From: Apiosordaria backusii
Taxonomy: Eukaryota > Ascomycota > Sordariomycetes > Sordariales > Lasiosphaeriaceae
Direction of reading: 5' to 3'
NCBI GenBank assembly: GCA_030549205.1
Contig: JAUKTV010000010.1
Location: 372,001-436,000, forward strand
Length of the DNA: 64,000 nucleotides
The notes below the pieces were generated by a model, which saw only the letters and a list, made by a program, of their open reading frames with translations, ran no database searches and had not been told where the DNA came from. Position 1 is the first letter of the stretch; each line of letters starts with the position of its first letter. Shown here in pieces: positions 1-9,814 of this stretch. Both the position numbers and the translations under genes were made by a program.

Positions 1-913
1 TTGACGGCAGAGCACGTAACATTCACCCGGTTCTTGTCCGAGACATCAGCGAAGACATAGGGCAAAGCCTGGGACCAGCTTGCACACGCCTCCAGACACG
101 TCTCAAAGTCGGGCGTGTGCATGGCGTAGATGGGATCCGAGATGGTCTTTTGGTTGCAGTATCGTCTGAAGGTAACCTTGCCGTATACTGTATTGTCATC
201 AGCATCATGGCCTCAAGGAAGTGGAGGGAACTAAACTTACACTTGGTGGTATAATCTGTCCCTGTAATCTTCTCGCCCTTGGCATTGCACCCATTTGACA
301 CGTCCCCCACCAAAAAAGCAGATGTGGAAGGCGGGCTACCGGATCCTGAGGAGCCTGTTCCCGTAGCAGCGGGGGCAATCACCGTGACTGTCGCTGTTTC
401 CTTTTCTGCTGCTGCGGCCCCACCACTTCCCTCCGACGATGGACTTGAATCAACACCAGCAGACTGAAGCTGAGCATTCATGCTTGCTATCTGGACGTCC
501 TTGTCACCCGCTCTTTTGGCCATGAGTCCCGTTGCTGCTGCTAGTGCCACCACCGCCACCGCGAGGATGCCGACCAAGACCGAGAGGATAGTGACTTTTC
601 TGTTTGGGCCTGCAGATGGTGTTGATGATGACTCGGGATGGGAAGATTGGATGGCCGCGACGGTTGTTGCTGCTCCGTCATAATTGGACTTTGGTTCTTG
701 AACGTACGCTGGTGGAGAGTACGCCGACGCTCCGGCTCCAGTGGACGTGTCTTGTGATGGAGGGTAGTAGTGAGTTCCGGCTGTGGTGGTTGCTTGTTTT
801 TGCGTCTGATCGTGAGCGACAACTTCCGGCGCCTGATTCGAATAGTCGGCTACCTCGGGGAGGACCGAGTACTGAGCTGGCATTTGACCATATTGATGCT
901 GAGGATTGGCCAT
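1..913 (-). CDS. Single-pass membrane protein with Ser/Gly-rich stalk and cysteine-containing ectodomain, 3' end beyond window
   Basis: ATG at 913 (MANPQHQYGQ). Exon 1 is 913-241, intron 240-188 (donor GTAAGT, acceptor ACAG), exon 2 runs from 187 off the left edge. The first ~110 residues are Pro/Gln/Ser/Tyr-rich and disordered, with no signal peptide. One membrane helix follows (VTILSVLVGILAVAVVALAA) and then a Ser/Gly/Ala-rich stalk. Past it, cysteines appear in CNAKGE, RRYCNQ, ETCLEACASW and VTCSA, an arrangement like fungal apple/PAN-type or WSC-like ectodomains. I infer a type II plasma-membrane protein with a small disulfide-bonded extracellular domain; the exact domain family cannot be fixed from the visible part. 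No function is known. The reading frame is open on both sides of the intron, and the protein continues past position 1. Confidence 0.75.
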
Positions 914-1660
914 CGTCCCTGTTCTCCTCCCTCTTGTGAGGTCAGATGTCCGCCGTTCGAGATGTCCACGCTGTGTGTTATTGTTGCTGTCGAAAAACAA
1001 AGGTTGAAGAGAAGACGATCTTCAGCTCAGGGGCACCCTTTTGTTTTAAAGTGTTCCATTCACAACGGAGAAGGTGGTGGGGCGAGCGGATTCTGTCCAT
1101 TGATAGGGAATAGCGTCATGTTGCTGAAGGTCGCCAAGGATTACTGTGCCCTTCGCCTGAGTGCTTGGCTTCCGGTTTCCAGATCTTGATCCTTGTCTGA
1201 TCGACATTTGATCCGTTATGGAGGGGCCATAGGGCTCTGGAAATTTTGGTAATGGGAGAGCTACGCGTCGGGTCTAGGAAAATACTCATGCTTGGCTTTG
1301 TGAGACCCTCTTCGCTTTGAGGTGAGCCTCTTGTTCAATCCTCAGATATCAGACCACATTGGTGTCATCGAAATTGCTTTGCATCCAGCTCAAAGTGCTT
1401 AGGAAATGATTTGTTGAGCCAAGGGTAACACCTGCCCCAAAGGGCACAGGGCTCGGACTTTACCTTCGGCCAAGACGGCGGGTTGACGCAAGATCCGAAG
1501 TGACACCAACGGGTTGAGGCTTAGTGTGTCGCTTGGTTATCATGAAGAGGCACGGCCGAGCAAGACTTGCAGATAGGTATATATCAGGGCCGATGTGTAA
1601 CAGATGTTGGGTTGGGTTGGATGGATTGAAACATGATATGCTAAGGACTGGGCAAGGTAG
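914..1660. other. Intergenic, promoter side of the membrane-protein gene
   Basis: Non-coding as far as I can see. It lies upstream of the minus-strand gene starting at 913 and downstream of the minus-strand gene ending at 1661. Open frames here are short and have neither ATG context nor splice-linked continuation. Confidence 0.5.
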
Positions 1661-2335
1661 CTACCACAACCTAAATGGCGACAACCTCCTTGCAGCATTC
1701 GTGCTAACTGTTACAATACCAGTTGATGTTACCGTGCCCGTTGGCCCTGCCCCTTCTCCTGTCTCGGTAATGGTTTGGGTGTTGCTTTCATCACCTGTTC
1801 ACATGTTGAGTCAGCAAGCATTTATCACGACTGAACAGCGCAACTCTGTAGTGAAATTTTCGCACCCGTGGTAGTGCTCTCACCAGAACTGATCGAGTCA
1901 TGATGCGTCACCGGAATCGTGCTCTCTCCGCCGTCCGTTATCGACGGCAGCGGTATCAGTGGTCCAGACTCACATTGATCTGCCTGGGCAGTCACCACCT
2001 GATACAGAGTCTTGCATCCTCCAAGCCCATCACAACCCCCTTCGCAAGGATAGCCGGTAAACACCGTTGCGGGGGCCTCTGGACAGCCGGAGCACCCTAC
2101 TGTCACTTCTGCCGTGGTGATGCAAGCGAGTGTTACGCACGTTGAGCAGATGTCTGTAACAGAGAGGACTGCAGGGCAGCCGGAGAGGGTGGGTGTGAAA
2201 GGGGCGGCAGTGATTTGGGCTTGGACTGATGAGTGACTAAGGCTAACTGGCTGTTAGTGTGTATGAGATGAAGTGGATTATTCAAATGACTTACATGGCG
2301 GCAACTGCCGTTAGGATGGTGAAAAGGGAATACAT
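1661..2335 (-). CDS. Small cysteine-rich secreted protein, 177 aa, three exons
   Basis: Model: ATG at 2335, exon 1 2335-2295, intron 2294-2243 (GTAAGT...TTAG), exon 2 2242-1884, intron 1883-1795 (GTGAGA...ACAG), exon 3 1794-1661. All three exons join in frame. The protein starts MYSLFTILTAVAAI, a clear signal peptide. A cysteine-rich region of about 80 residues follows (SGCPAV, DICSTCV, LACITT, VGCSGCPEA, PCEGGCDGLGGCK), then a Ser/Thr/Gly-rich tail (TETGEGAGPTGTVTSTG). Fungal surface proteins of this plan usually end in a GPI signal; here the end is NAARRLSPFRLW, which is too polar and short for a convincing one, so it may simply be secreted. Possible cell-wall or effector-like protein; family not recognised. 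Confidence 0.7.
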
Positions 2336-2983
2336 GCTGTGGTGTGGATGAGTCGAAGCGCAAGTATTCACCGTCGAAAGAATCGATGGCAACACCGGTT
2401 GGTCGTTGTCAAATGTACTTGATGTAAAAGATGCAAGAGCTGATACTGTATAGCAATGACTTGTAGATGGGGTCGCGCAAAATATGAGATGAGTGTGAGG
2501 TGAGGTTCAAAGCGGGGATACGTCATGGTGCGACAAACACTCGATCAAATTATTCTGAAGGGGGCACCTGGCCAAACCCCATTTGCCGCATGGCAGTGCC
2601 CCCCGTGGGCCAATCCCATCAGTGATGTTCAGTGCGACAGTAGCACTGTAGGGCGGGGTAAAAGATGCCTGAACTTCTGAAAGAAAAAGGCTTGGCACCT
2701 TCCCGTTTTATGCAAAGCAACACGTCAGATCAGATCGCTGGTGCTGATGGTGGGGAATTCGGAGATCTGACATTGGGATTTTTCTTTCAAGCAGGTAGAG
2801 AGGGAAGTATAGCGAATTACTAGAGGGCCTGGAACGCCCCAAACGGGGAACAAGAACGCCATGTTGGGGAGCACTGTTTGTTATGAGACATCAATTAGTT
2901 GTTTTCCAGCCCCATGACGAGGCCCGATCTCTGACTTGACTGTGCCCCTCCCATGATGTCGCAAGCTTGATCTTCAATCACCC
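2336..2983. other. Intergenic
   Basis: Upstream of the cysteine-rich secreted protein gene and downstream of the PEP-mutase-like gene. No coding sequence, repeat or RNA gene recognised. Confidence 0.5.
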
Positions 2984-3805
2984 TCAACCTTCAAACACCG
3001 CCCCCGCGGCCTTTCTAATGGTCTCCGCGGCAGCCAAAAACACTTGCGGCCCCACGCTAACCCTCGCCGCCCCCATCTTCCCCAGCTCCCCCGTCGTCAG
3101 GTTCCCTCCCAATCGACAACTAACATTCACCCTCCCTCCTAGCTCGTCAATCACCTTCTGAACATCCTCCACCTTCATCTCTTGATTCCTCGGCCAAAAA
3201 ATAAACACCGTCTCCGCCCCTCCCTCCTCCAAGTACCTTTTCCCTCGTCGAATTGACTCGTCCAATGTGCTCCCCATCAAGAACGTATCCGACCTTGCAT
3301 TCACCACAAAATCCTCCACCCCAAGCTCCTTTGCAGTTTGGATCACAGTCTTGATCCTCTTTATTGCCTCATCCTCGGGTATCATCTCCCCAGTGGTGCT
3401 CTCATGCCACGAATCCTCCAGGTTCACTCCCACAGCCCCAAGCTCGAGGATCACTCTCTCGATCCCCGATTTAAGCTTGGTAAAATCACCTGAGCTAGCA
3501 TACCCATCTTGGATATCGACTGTCAAGGGCAGATTGAACCCATGAGCCACGGCAGCGATGGGACGGCACAGGGTGAGGTTATCATCGAGGGTGAGAGTCT
3601 CATCGCTTTTGCCTATGGATAGAGCCAATGCGTAGGAGGCTGTGGCGATGGCTTTGCAGCCGGGGAGGGAGGCGATGATGCGGGCGGAGGTGGCATCGAA
3701 GGCGTTGGCTAGGAGGAGGGGTTGATTGGGGGCGTGGTGGAGGGATTTGAAGAGGGTTGCTTTGGAGGCTGTGACGGAAATTGGGATGGCTGGCATCGTG
3801 GGCAT
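2984..3805 (-). CDS. PEP-mutase / isocitrate-lyase superfamily enzyme, ~273 aa
   Basis: Single-exon frame; ATG at 3805 (MPTMPAIPIS), with a second candidate at 3796. The frame extends upstream of 3805 without an ATG. It matches the PEP phosphonomutase-like branch of the isocitrate lyase superfamily: NAFDATSARI near the N terminus, the metal-binding stretch VDIQDGY, the strand VNLEDSWHES, and VNARSDTF, followed by GGAETVFIFWP and RVSVGPQVF in the expected barrel order. Members cleave or form C-C or C-P bonds next to a carboxylate (2-methylisocitrate lyase, oxaloacetate hydrolase, PEP mutase). The exact substrate cannot be read from sequence. The length is normal for the bacterial-type enzymes. 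No targeting signal is evident, so it is probably cytosolic. The coding strand is strongly C-rich at the 5' end and G-rich at the 3' end. Confidence 0.85.
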   Translation of the reverse strand: MPTMPAIPISVTASKATLFKSLHHAPNQPLLLANAFDATSARIIASLPGCKAIATASYALALSIGKSDETLTLDDNLTLCRPIAAVAHGFNLPLTVDIQDGYASSGDFTKLKSGIERVILELGAVGVNLEDSWHESTTGEMIPEDEAIKRIKTVIQTAKELGVEDFVVNARSDTFLMGSTLDESIRRGKRYLEEGGAETVFIFWPRNQEMKVEDVQKVIDELGGRVNVSCRLGGNLTTGELGKMGAARVSVGPQVFLAAAETIRKAAGAVFEG

Positions 3806-4289
3806 AAGGTAGGTAGGGAAGCAACTAGGTTTGGGCGATCTTGATGAAGGCAAGGGGAGGTCGTTGGAAAGAGCTCCGATGGCCGGAAGGTCTTACCTTA
3901 TACATGCATTGTGTGCTCGGCCCAAAGCTACTTCCCGAGGTTACCCGGCAATAGCCCAAAGGTGTTGTCCCAAGGGCGCGCCAGAGCTTTGGAGTGCTTC
4001 ATCTGCGTGCTACATTGTCACTAACAAAATAATTTTGCAATACCTTATAGGCTTCCCATTTCTATCCCGTGTCGCTTACAAATTCCCAGATACATAAGGT
4101 AGGTATGACAACGCACCTTCCCAACGAACTGGCATGACGTTCGAGTACAATCGGGGCACCTGCCGGCTCAGTCATGCTGGCGGTCGAGAACCTTCGAATG
4201 TGAGGTCATCCTGGATAACTCTTCCGATGTCGTCCCGGGGCGCTTTCCTTGATCAACTTTACAACATCTCAATCCACGTCCTTCAAGAA
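3806..4289. other. Intergenic
   Basis: Promoter region of the PEP-mutase-like gene and 3' flank of the secreted hydrolase gene. It carries GGTAGGTA-type short motifs near 3808 and 4090 that recur in other intergenic spacers of this window. Nothing coding seen. Confidence 0.5.
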
Positions 4290-5426
4290 CTAAGCCAGCT
4301 TCGCGTCAAGAAAATCATGCACCGCCGCATATGTCAAAGGAGCGGAGAAATGCAAATGAATATCATGCCCAGTCCTGTCAGGGGCAAAGAAACCAAAGTC
4401 GTCCTCCGCCACATTCGGAAAGAAGTCAACCCTGCTCTTCGCCAGCTTCGCTTCACATTCTGCCACTGTCGGGTCGTTACAAAAGAATACATCCTGTGCA
4501 CCGGTTGCCACAAAGACCGGCTTGGTGTACTCCGGCGCTGGCTCGAGGAGAATCGGGATCACAGCAGCCTCGCCGTCGGTGATGGTGTCTTCCAACCAGA
4601 AGTCTAGTGGGGGGAGAGCTGGATCAAAATCACCGGCGTAGAACACGGATGTTCGATCTGCTTCATTGGCCAGAGTCAGGTATCCAAATGGGAGGTTACC
4701 CGTCGCTGGAGCGTGGTGAGCAGCGGCTGTCCAAGAAACAGTGAGGACATCGGTAAAGTTCTCTGTTGTGCTGAAACCTGTGAGGACGATGACGTCGGCG
4801 TCGGCGGGGAACTGGCGAGCAATGGTTGATCCCAGGAATGAGCCGTAAGAGTGGCCAACCCAGATCACTTTGTCATAACCGCGTCCTAGAACGTTAAGAG
4901 GTGATGGGGGGCTTTTATTGCGGACAGCGGCCATGATCTGGTGCAATATCTCGACATGCATTTGTGGCTGCACCACGGTTAAGGGATCTGGACGTTGAGG
5001 ATTTTCGCCGTGTCCCAGGCGGTCGATAGCCAGGGTGGCATATCCCCGTGCGTTGGCTGCCAGGTGCCAGTTGAACTCGTCGCCGAAGCCGAGACCTGCC
5101 CAGTAGTCCTTTCCATAGGTGATGCCATGGACCAAAACTTGCAAGGCATTCTTGTCGGTGGTCTGCTGGCTTGGCACGCAATATGTGCCGATGATGGTGA
5201 AGTTGCCGCTGACCGTGGTGCTACCTTTCGTGGGCGGAGGGGTGCCGCGGAAGGCCTCCAGCATGAACCGGATTATATCCGTTTCGTTGGTCGGGTTCGG
5301 AGGCGAGGTGAAGATTGCGTTCTCGCTGGATACAGGTAAGGTAAAAGCTACTTTGGAGCAGTTCTGGCTGTATACAGCCACGGCGCTAGATAGCATCAAT
5401 GAGAGGATCATATAAACCCGATGCAT
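4290..5426 (-). CDS. Secreted alpha/beta-hydrolase, 378 aa
   Basis: Single-exon gene with ATG at 5426. The N terminus MHRVYMILSLMLSSAVAVYSQ is a signal peptide. The fold signature is complete: an oxyanion-side HG motif (VLVHGITYGKDYWAGLGFG), a GHG turn after the second strand (IDRLGHGENP), the nucleophile elbow GHSYGS, a probable acid in ATGAQDVFFC, and a late histidine in TGHDIHLHF. Several N-x-S/T sites (NET, NFT) fit secretion. Known relatives are fungal extracellular esterase/lipase-like hydrolases of unknown substrate. It sits divergently from BTB gene A with ~880 bp between the two starts. The reverse strand of this gene is also open over a long stretch, which is a shadow of coding bias rather than a second gene. 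Confidence 0.85.
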   Translation of the reverse strand: MHRVYMILSLMLSSAVAVYSQNCSKVAFTLPVSSENAIFTSPPNPTNETDIIRFMLEAFRGTPPPTKGSTTVSGNFTIIGTYCVPSQQTTDKNALQVLVHGITYGKDYWAGLGFGDEFNWHLAANARGYATLAIDRLGHGENPQRPDPLTVVQPQMHVEILHQIMAAVRNKSPPSPLNVLGRGYDKVIWVGHSYGSFLGSTIARQFPADADVIVLTGFSTTENFTDVLTVSWTAAAHHAPATGNLPFGYLTLANEADRTSVFYAGDFDPALPPLDFWLEDTITDGEAAVIPILLEPAPEYTKPVFVATGAQDVFFCNDPTVAECEAKLAKSRVDFFPNVAEDDFGFFAPDRTGHDIHLHFSAPLTYAAVHDFLDAKLA

Positions 5427-6309
5427 TATGAATGGTTTGCTTTGTGTTCTTTTGATGTAACTGTGAGAGCTCTATGAGTCTTTAGAAGGGTCGTTAACCG
5501 TCAATATAAGTGCCTGAGCGACTCATCTCACCCTCCTTCTCGTTGGTAAGCAAAATGGCACTCATGACCACGGGACATCTAATCATGGGATCCTTGTGAG
5601 TAAGCTCTGGAGACATGAAGCGTAAAGTTTCGGATTGTGGCAAATGGGCCGTGGGACCGCATTGTAGAAAAGGTAAAGAGTCCGAGAGTTTTGAATCCCG
5701 CGTTCCGCGTGTTCCAGGTCCCGTAGCTGACAAAAACATGCAATGAGTTAGTTGTCTGACCTATCTCCGATGCTGACATATTGATCTTGAATGGCGTGGA
5801 GAAAGGAGCTAAAAGAGCCAGGATAAGATGGAACTCAAATTCTCTGCGAGATACAAGACTCAGATAACCTAGGTAATCTTTGCTTCTGCCCTGTATCATA
5901 CGAAGGTAAATAGGACCCTTCGATGTGTAAGGTAGAGAGACTTTCCACCCGCCGTAAAGTGATCTTTTTCTTGTCAAACGACACTGACAACTTATACTTG
6001 TGACTTCTTTCCAGAGCACGGTACACAGAACAGGTACTGTAGCAGACCCTTCGACACAGGCCAATATGTGTCCTCTGCCATAAATGACAGCATCGTCACC
6101 CTCAGATACCGAAGAAGGAAAAGCTATGGCCGCGGGGCCTGCTCGATAAGACCCACAAAGAGGGAATAGAAATTACTCCCAACACACAGCCCCACCAGAC
6201 TGATTTTTCCGACACTTATTTGCTTCGGTCTAGATCAGCTCTGCGACTCGCAGACTGCGAGGCTCAGCCAGCGACTCAGTCAACATCATCAAAGCAACAA
6301 AAGCCACTC
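5427..6309. other. Divergent intergenic region, hydrolase / BTB-A
   Basis: Contains the promoters of both neighbours. A 161-codon open frame on the minus strand (5579-6064) has only a TTG start and no recognisable motif, so it is not called. An ACCTAGGT palindrome lies at 5867-5874. Confidence 0.5.
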
Positions 6310-7435
6310 ATGGAAGACGCGTCGCTTTCAGCGGCTGCCGACAAGGTCGAAATGGGTCCTATGATTATCGATCAAGACGGCGACCTCATTCTTGCTGTCG
6401 GCCCCTCGGATTGTCAGTCGTCATTCAAAGTCGACGCCTCCACGCTTCGCCGCACCTCCCCAGTATGGAAAGCAATGCTCTATCGCCCTTGGATAGAGTC
6501 ACAACCAAAAGATGACTCCGAGTGGATCGTTGAGCTTCCCGAGGACGACCCCGCCGCCCTAACAGTGCTTTTGGGGATCATTCACAGTAACTTCGACCTG
6601 GTGCCAGCAACGGACAAAATCACTGCCAGCTTGGTTTGGGGCATTCTGGTACTTTGCGACAAATATGACATGATACAGTCCATCATACCCTACATTACGA
6701 TCTGGAGAACGCACATCAAGCAACAGGCGCCAAAGTCCGAAGTCATCCTATCACTGCTTATTGCCTGGGAGATAGGCGATGAGAATTGGCTGAGAGACTT
6801 ACTGAAGGATTTGGTGCACCACACCTGTGTCTACGGTTCCACTAAGCAGATCACATACGAGTCTGTCGACAACCTGGGTTTTCACACCATTTATCTCACT
6901 GGCAGCGCTCTTGAGAAGTTTGGGCCGCCGCAATTGCTTGGTAAGGCAGCATACTTCGCCATTCTCGTTCACTCAGCCTAGGGACTAACACCAGGTTGTT
7001 ACTACAGACCACATTGTCGACATCCGCTCCCGCGTGCTGAACTACTACCTCCGTTTCATCAACACCGAAATCGAGATCCGTCTATCCGGAAAGCCACGCC
7101 GCCCCGATGCTGCACAGCGTCCTTGTAGACACGAAGTTAAAGGATGCGATGAGCTTGTGCTTGGGGGTCTCATCAGAGGGCTATCCATGGTTGGCTTGCC
7201 CGCTTTCAATTTGAGGAAAAAGGCGACGGAGGTGAATATGAACATCGCAAAATTCGAGGAAGCCTGCCATGGGGTCTTTCACCAACTGAAAATATATCCC
7301 GACACTCTGCTGGGGCGTACAGTTCAACTTCATGACACTTGCGCTATCGGCCCTTCGTTCGAATTCAGCCCGACAATGAAGAACGAGGCACGCACCAAAA
7401 TCCGCGAAGAGATCAACAAGAATCTCTTGACTTAG
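6310..7435 (+). CDS. BTB/POZ-like protein A of the tandem array, 352 aa
   Basis: ATG at 6310 (MEDASLSAAA); the frame is open further upstream but has no ATG. Exon 1 is 6310-6940, intron 6941-7007 (GTAAGG...CTACAG, 67 nt), exon 2 7008-7435, joined in phase 1. Residues ~20-125 form a BTB/POZ-like domain with the array's hallmark motifs DQDGDLILAVG, FKVDASTLRRTSPVWKAML, WIVELPEDDP and LVLCDKYDM. The C-terminal half is a helical region with no family I can name, carrying GCDELVLGG. BTB domains mediate homo- or hetero-dimerisation and often bind Cullin-3, but nothing here shows a partner. It is the first member of the array and is transcribed toward the truncated copy B. Compared with C to G it lacks the HExC...RF C-terminal signature. 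Confidence 0.8.
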
Positions 7436-7700
7436 GATGTCAAGAGAAGATTGAAGAGGCGTCGGGAAATGCTCAGGTGGGACTACTACTGACGAATATG
7501 GCGAGCATTTCAGATAGCAGTAGTCTGGTACAATCGCCCTTTACCAACCACGCTTAATTCCATCTCCCAGATAATTAACCTGTTACCGCCTTCCCTTCCA
7601 TTTATGCCAATGTGTCACCCCAGCCGGCGGAATCCTCGTGACCATGCAGAAACTTGCTTTACACACCACCTAGTCGATACCGTATGTGATCTCGATAGTA
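7436..7700. other. Spacer between BTB-A and BTB-B
   Basis: I looked for remnants of the missing N-terminal third of copy B (the DGDLIL and LRRTSPVFKAML motifs) in all three forward frames and found none. The spacer ends at the palindrome 7701-7710. Confidence 0.5.
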
Positions 7701-7710
7701 TACCTAGGTA
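7701..7710. repeat. Palindrome TACCTAGGTA at the 5' break of BTB-B
   Basis: Perfect 10-bp palindrome. Homology to the paralogs (EWVVELPEDD) begins with the very next base, 7711. An identical copy lies at 8523-8532, 18 bp past the stop codon of B. Confidence 0.8.
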
Positions 7711-8504
7711 GAGTGGGTTGTTGAGCTTCCCGAGGATGATGCGGATGCGCTCACGGTGATCTTCGGTATTATTTACCTTAGATATGATCTCGTGCCAGAC
7801 ACAGTTACGATTGAGTCTTTATGGAACATCTTGGTGCTTTGCGATAAATACGATATGATCCGAATCCTCAAGCCATGGGCCGCATCTTGGAACAAGCATG
7901 TTCAAAGTCTCGAGCTCACGAAACATGAAAACGTATTAGCCACTTTCATTGCGTGGGAACTGGGCGAGGACGCCTGGTTCACTTCAAAGATGAAGGATTT
8001 CGTGTTTAATTGTCATCTGAATGCCGACAATCAGCTCATCTACGAGACCAGCGACACTGATTGCTGCAACCTGACCCATGCCGTTCATCTTGGACCGGCA
8101 CGTTTGCTACGTACGTAGGTACACCAGCAAAGGCATCAACTTCTATGTGTTGGAAGCTAATCATGCCTGATTCTCTAGGTGACATAGCCAATGTTCGGTT
8201 GACGGCAGTGACTGCAATCCTTAGCTTCCTCAATGCGCAGATTGACTCGCGCTTAGCAGGATCGCCCAACTGCGCCACGAATAACTCGATACCTTGTAAT
8301 CATCTTGTACTCGGAGGGATTATTAGCGGTCTGTCAAGGACGTTACTAGCACCACTACCCCCACGAAAGCCTACCAAGATCAAGTTAAGCATTGAGGCGC
8401 TTCAAAAGATCTGCTCAAATATCTTTCTCAACACAAGAGTTTACTGGGAGCCAATCATAAAGGTTGCTTATCTTCAGGATGAGTACTATAGAAAATCTTG
8501 TTAA
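7711..8504 (+). pseudogene. BTB/POZ-like copy B, 5'-truncated
   Basis: Readable homology starts at 7711 with EWVVELPEDDADALTV and runs through LWNILVLCDKYDMIRILKPWA and FIAWELGEDAWF. An intron follows at 8111-8178 (GTACGT...CTAG, phase 1), then exon 2 8179-8504 with CNHLVLGGIISGL. A TAG lies in frame just upstream (7705-7707). No ATG exists in the homologous frame before residue ~15. About 60 N-terminal residues present in the other copies, half of the BTB fold, are missing. The remaining exons have no stops or frameshifts, so truncation is either recent or the fragment is still expressed from a cryptic start. Closest to A by its motifs. The C terminus also ends early, without the WEP/RLAE tail seen in C, E, D and G. 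Confidence 0.75.
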
Positions 8505-8522
8505 ACGAGGACTGGAGATGGG

Positions 8523-8532
8523 TACCTAGGTA
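8523..8532. repeat. Palindrome TACCTAGGTA downstream of BTB-B
   Basis: Second exact copy of the 10-bp palindrome at 7701-7710, 18 bp after the stop codon. A third exact copy is at 29303-29312, so the motif is not confined to the array. Confidence 0.8.
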
Positions 8533-8749
8533 TGCTTGAACCTAGCTCGTGTGGCCATGTCTTTGCATTGGTCATCGGGTATGCGGTGGATAGTAGGATG
8601 CATATGTACAACAAAGTATCTTTTGAATGCATGAGTTTATGTACACCAATCCCTACCATGATGACCAAAAGCCTGTCATTTGATGTATTCAACGCAGAGA
8701 ACTATCTTTTGAGTGCATTAAATTTATATACAACAAGCTTCTGATCCGG

Positions 8750-9814
8750 TCAATATCCGATGCGCTCCCTTCGCTTCTTCATCCACTCTCTCTGCTCCTG
8801 CGTCAGCAAAACGCTTGGCTCCCATCTATAGCTAGTCTTGATATCCGCCCAGAGAGCCTCGAACCTCTTGGCCGTGACCTGTGAGCAGGTCTTGCGATGG
8901 CTTGCAGGAACCTGTATGCGCTTGAGGTCCCTTATACTCGATTGGTAAAATCCTTTGGCGCTACAGTGTATGGCTTCGACCTCGATGGGAAGAAATGGGC
9001 GGCATGTGGTCTTTTTAATGACCTGCTCAAGCCCGTCTTTTACCGCTTGAGAACATTTGAAGCGCGTCTTCCAGGAGCTAATGACACATGATTCGCAGCA
9101 TCTTCCGTATTCGTCGTTTATGAACTTGACCAGTTGTTTGATGACACGCAAGCGCTCCTTGGTGATTTGCTCCAGGATTTCAGGCTCCAAGAACTCGGCA
9201 AGATTGATGTGAGGTGTCCCATGGGTAGAGCACCGATATATCAGCTGGTTCGGGTTGGAACCTTCCTTGTTGAGGCTCGTAAACAAGATGATATTTTTGA
9301 GCCCTCTCGCAAACTCTTGTTCGCACCCAAGCTCCCAGCTTGTTTGAAGGATGAGAAAGCTTTCGTCGTCGACGCGTCTTTTAGGACTATGACCAATAGT
9401 CCGAGCCATCGAGGGCGCAAAAGGGCCTAGGAGATGCAGCATATCGTACTTGTCTGCAAGAACGACCAGCCCGTTGACCGACGTTTTGGTCCAATCCTCC
9501 GGCCTCGGGACGAGCTTGAAGCAGGCATGCGCAATACCCATGAGGATGATGAACCAATCAGGATTGTCCTCGGGAAGCTCAATGGTCCATTGCTCAGAGC
9601 CAGCGGTTGGCTTGCTTGCTTCAGTCCATGGGCCAAAGAGCATGGCTCTGAAGACTGCGGATGTGCGGCGGAGAGTGGCGGAGTCCACCTTGTATTCCTT
9701 GACTTCATTCCAGTCATCTCTCGACCCCTCGTCGGCGCCAACGCGCAGAATCAGGTCACCATTATCATCGATCGTGACAAGCTGCTTCGGGGTGATGACC
9801 ATGGCGTCGCCCAT
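8750..9814 (-). CDS. BTB/POZ-like protein C of the array, 354 aa, intronless
   Basis: Uninterrupted frame with ATG at 9814 (MGDAMVITPK); the frame extends upstream only with non-ATG codons. The BTB-like half shows IDDNGDLILRVG, YKVDSATLRRTSAVFRAMLFGPW, WTIELPEDNP and LVVLADKYDMLHLL. The rest continues without the intron that A, B, D, F and G share: ILEQITKERLRV reads straight through the equivalent site. The C-terminal half carries a cysteine cluster (RCCESCV, FKCSQ, TTCRP) and ends WEPSVLLTQEQREWMKKRRE, like copy E. C and E form a subfamily. A likely 5'-UTR intron lies just upstream: donor CAG/GTAAGTAAG at about 9878, acceptor GTTTAG ~8 nt before the ATG. Function unknown. Confidence 0.82.
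   Translation of the reverse strand: MGDAMVITPKQLVTIDDNGDLILRVGADEGSRDDWNEVKEYKVDSATLRRTSAVFRAMLFGPWTEASKPTAGSEQWTIELPEDNPDWFIILMGIAHACFKLVPRPEDWTKTSVNGLVVLADKYDMLHLLGPFAPSMARTIGHSPKRRVDDESFLILQTSWELGCEQEFARGLKNIILFTSLNKEGSNPNQLIYRCSTHGTPHINLAEFLEPEILEQITKERLRVIKQLVKFINDEYGRCCESCVISSWKTRFKCSQAVKDGLEQVIKKTTCRPFLPIEVEAIHCSAKGFYQSSIRDLKRIQVPASHRKTCSQVTAKRFEALWADIKTSYRWEPSVLLTQEQREWMKKRRERIGY

Noticed and set aside
4134..4607. 157-codon open frame on the plus strand opposite the secreted hydrolase
   Set aside because: It lies antisense to a gene with a complete catalytic pattern; the peptide has no motif and arises from the codon bias of the true gene.
5579..6064. 161-codon open frame on the minus strand upstream of BTB-A
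   Set aside because: Starts only with TTG, no ATG in good context, no domain, no splice partner; probably chance.
8850..8880. tRNA-like B-box (GGTTCGAGGC on the minus strand)
   Set aside because: It lies inside the coding sequence of BTB-C and has no matching A-box or cloverleaf.
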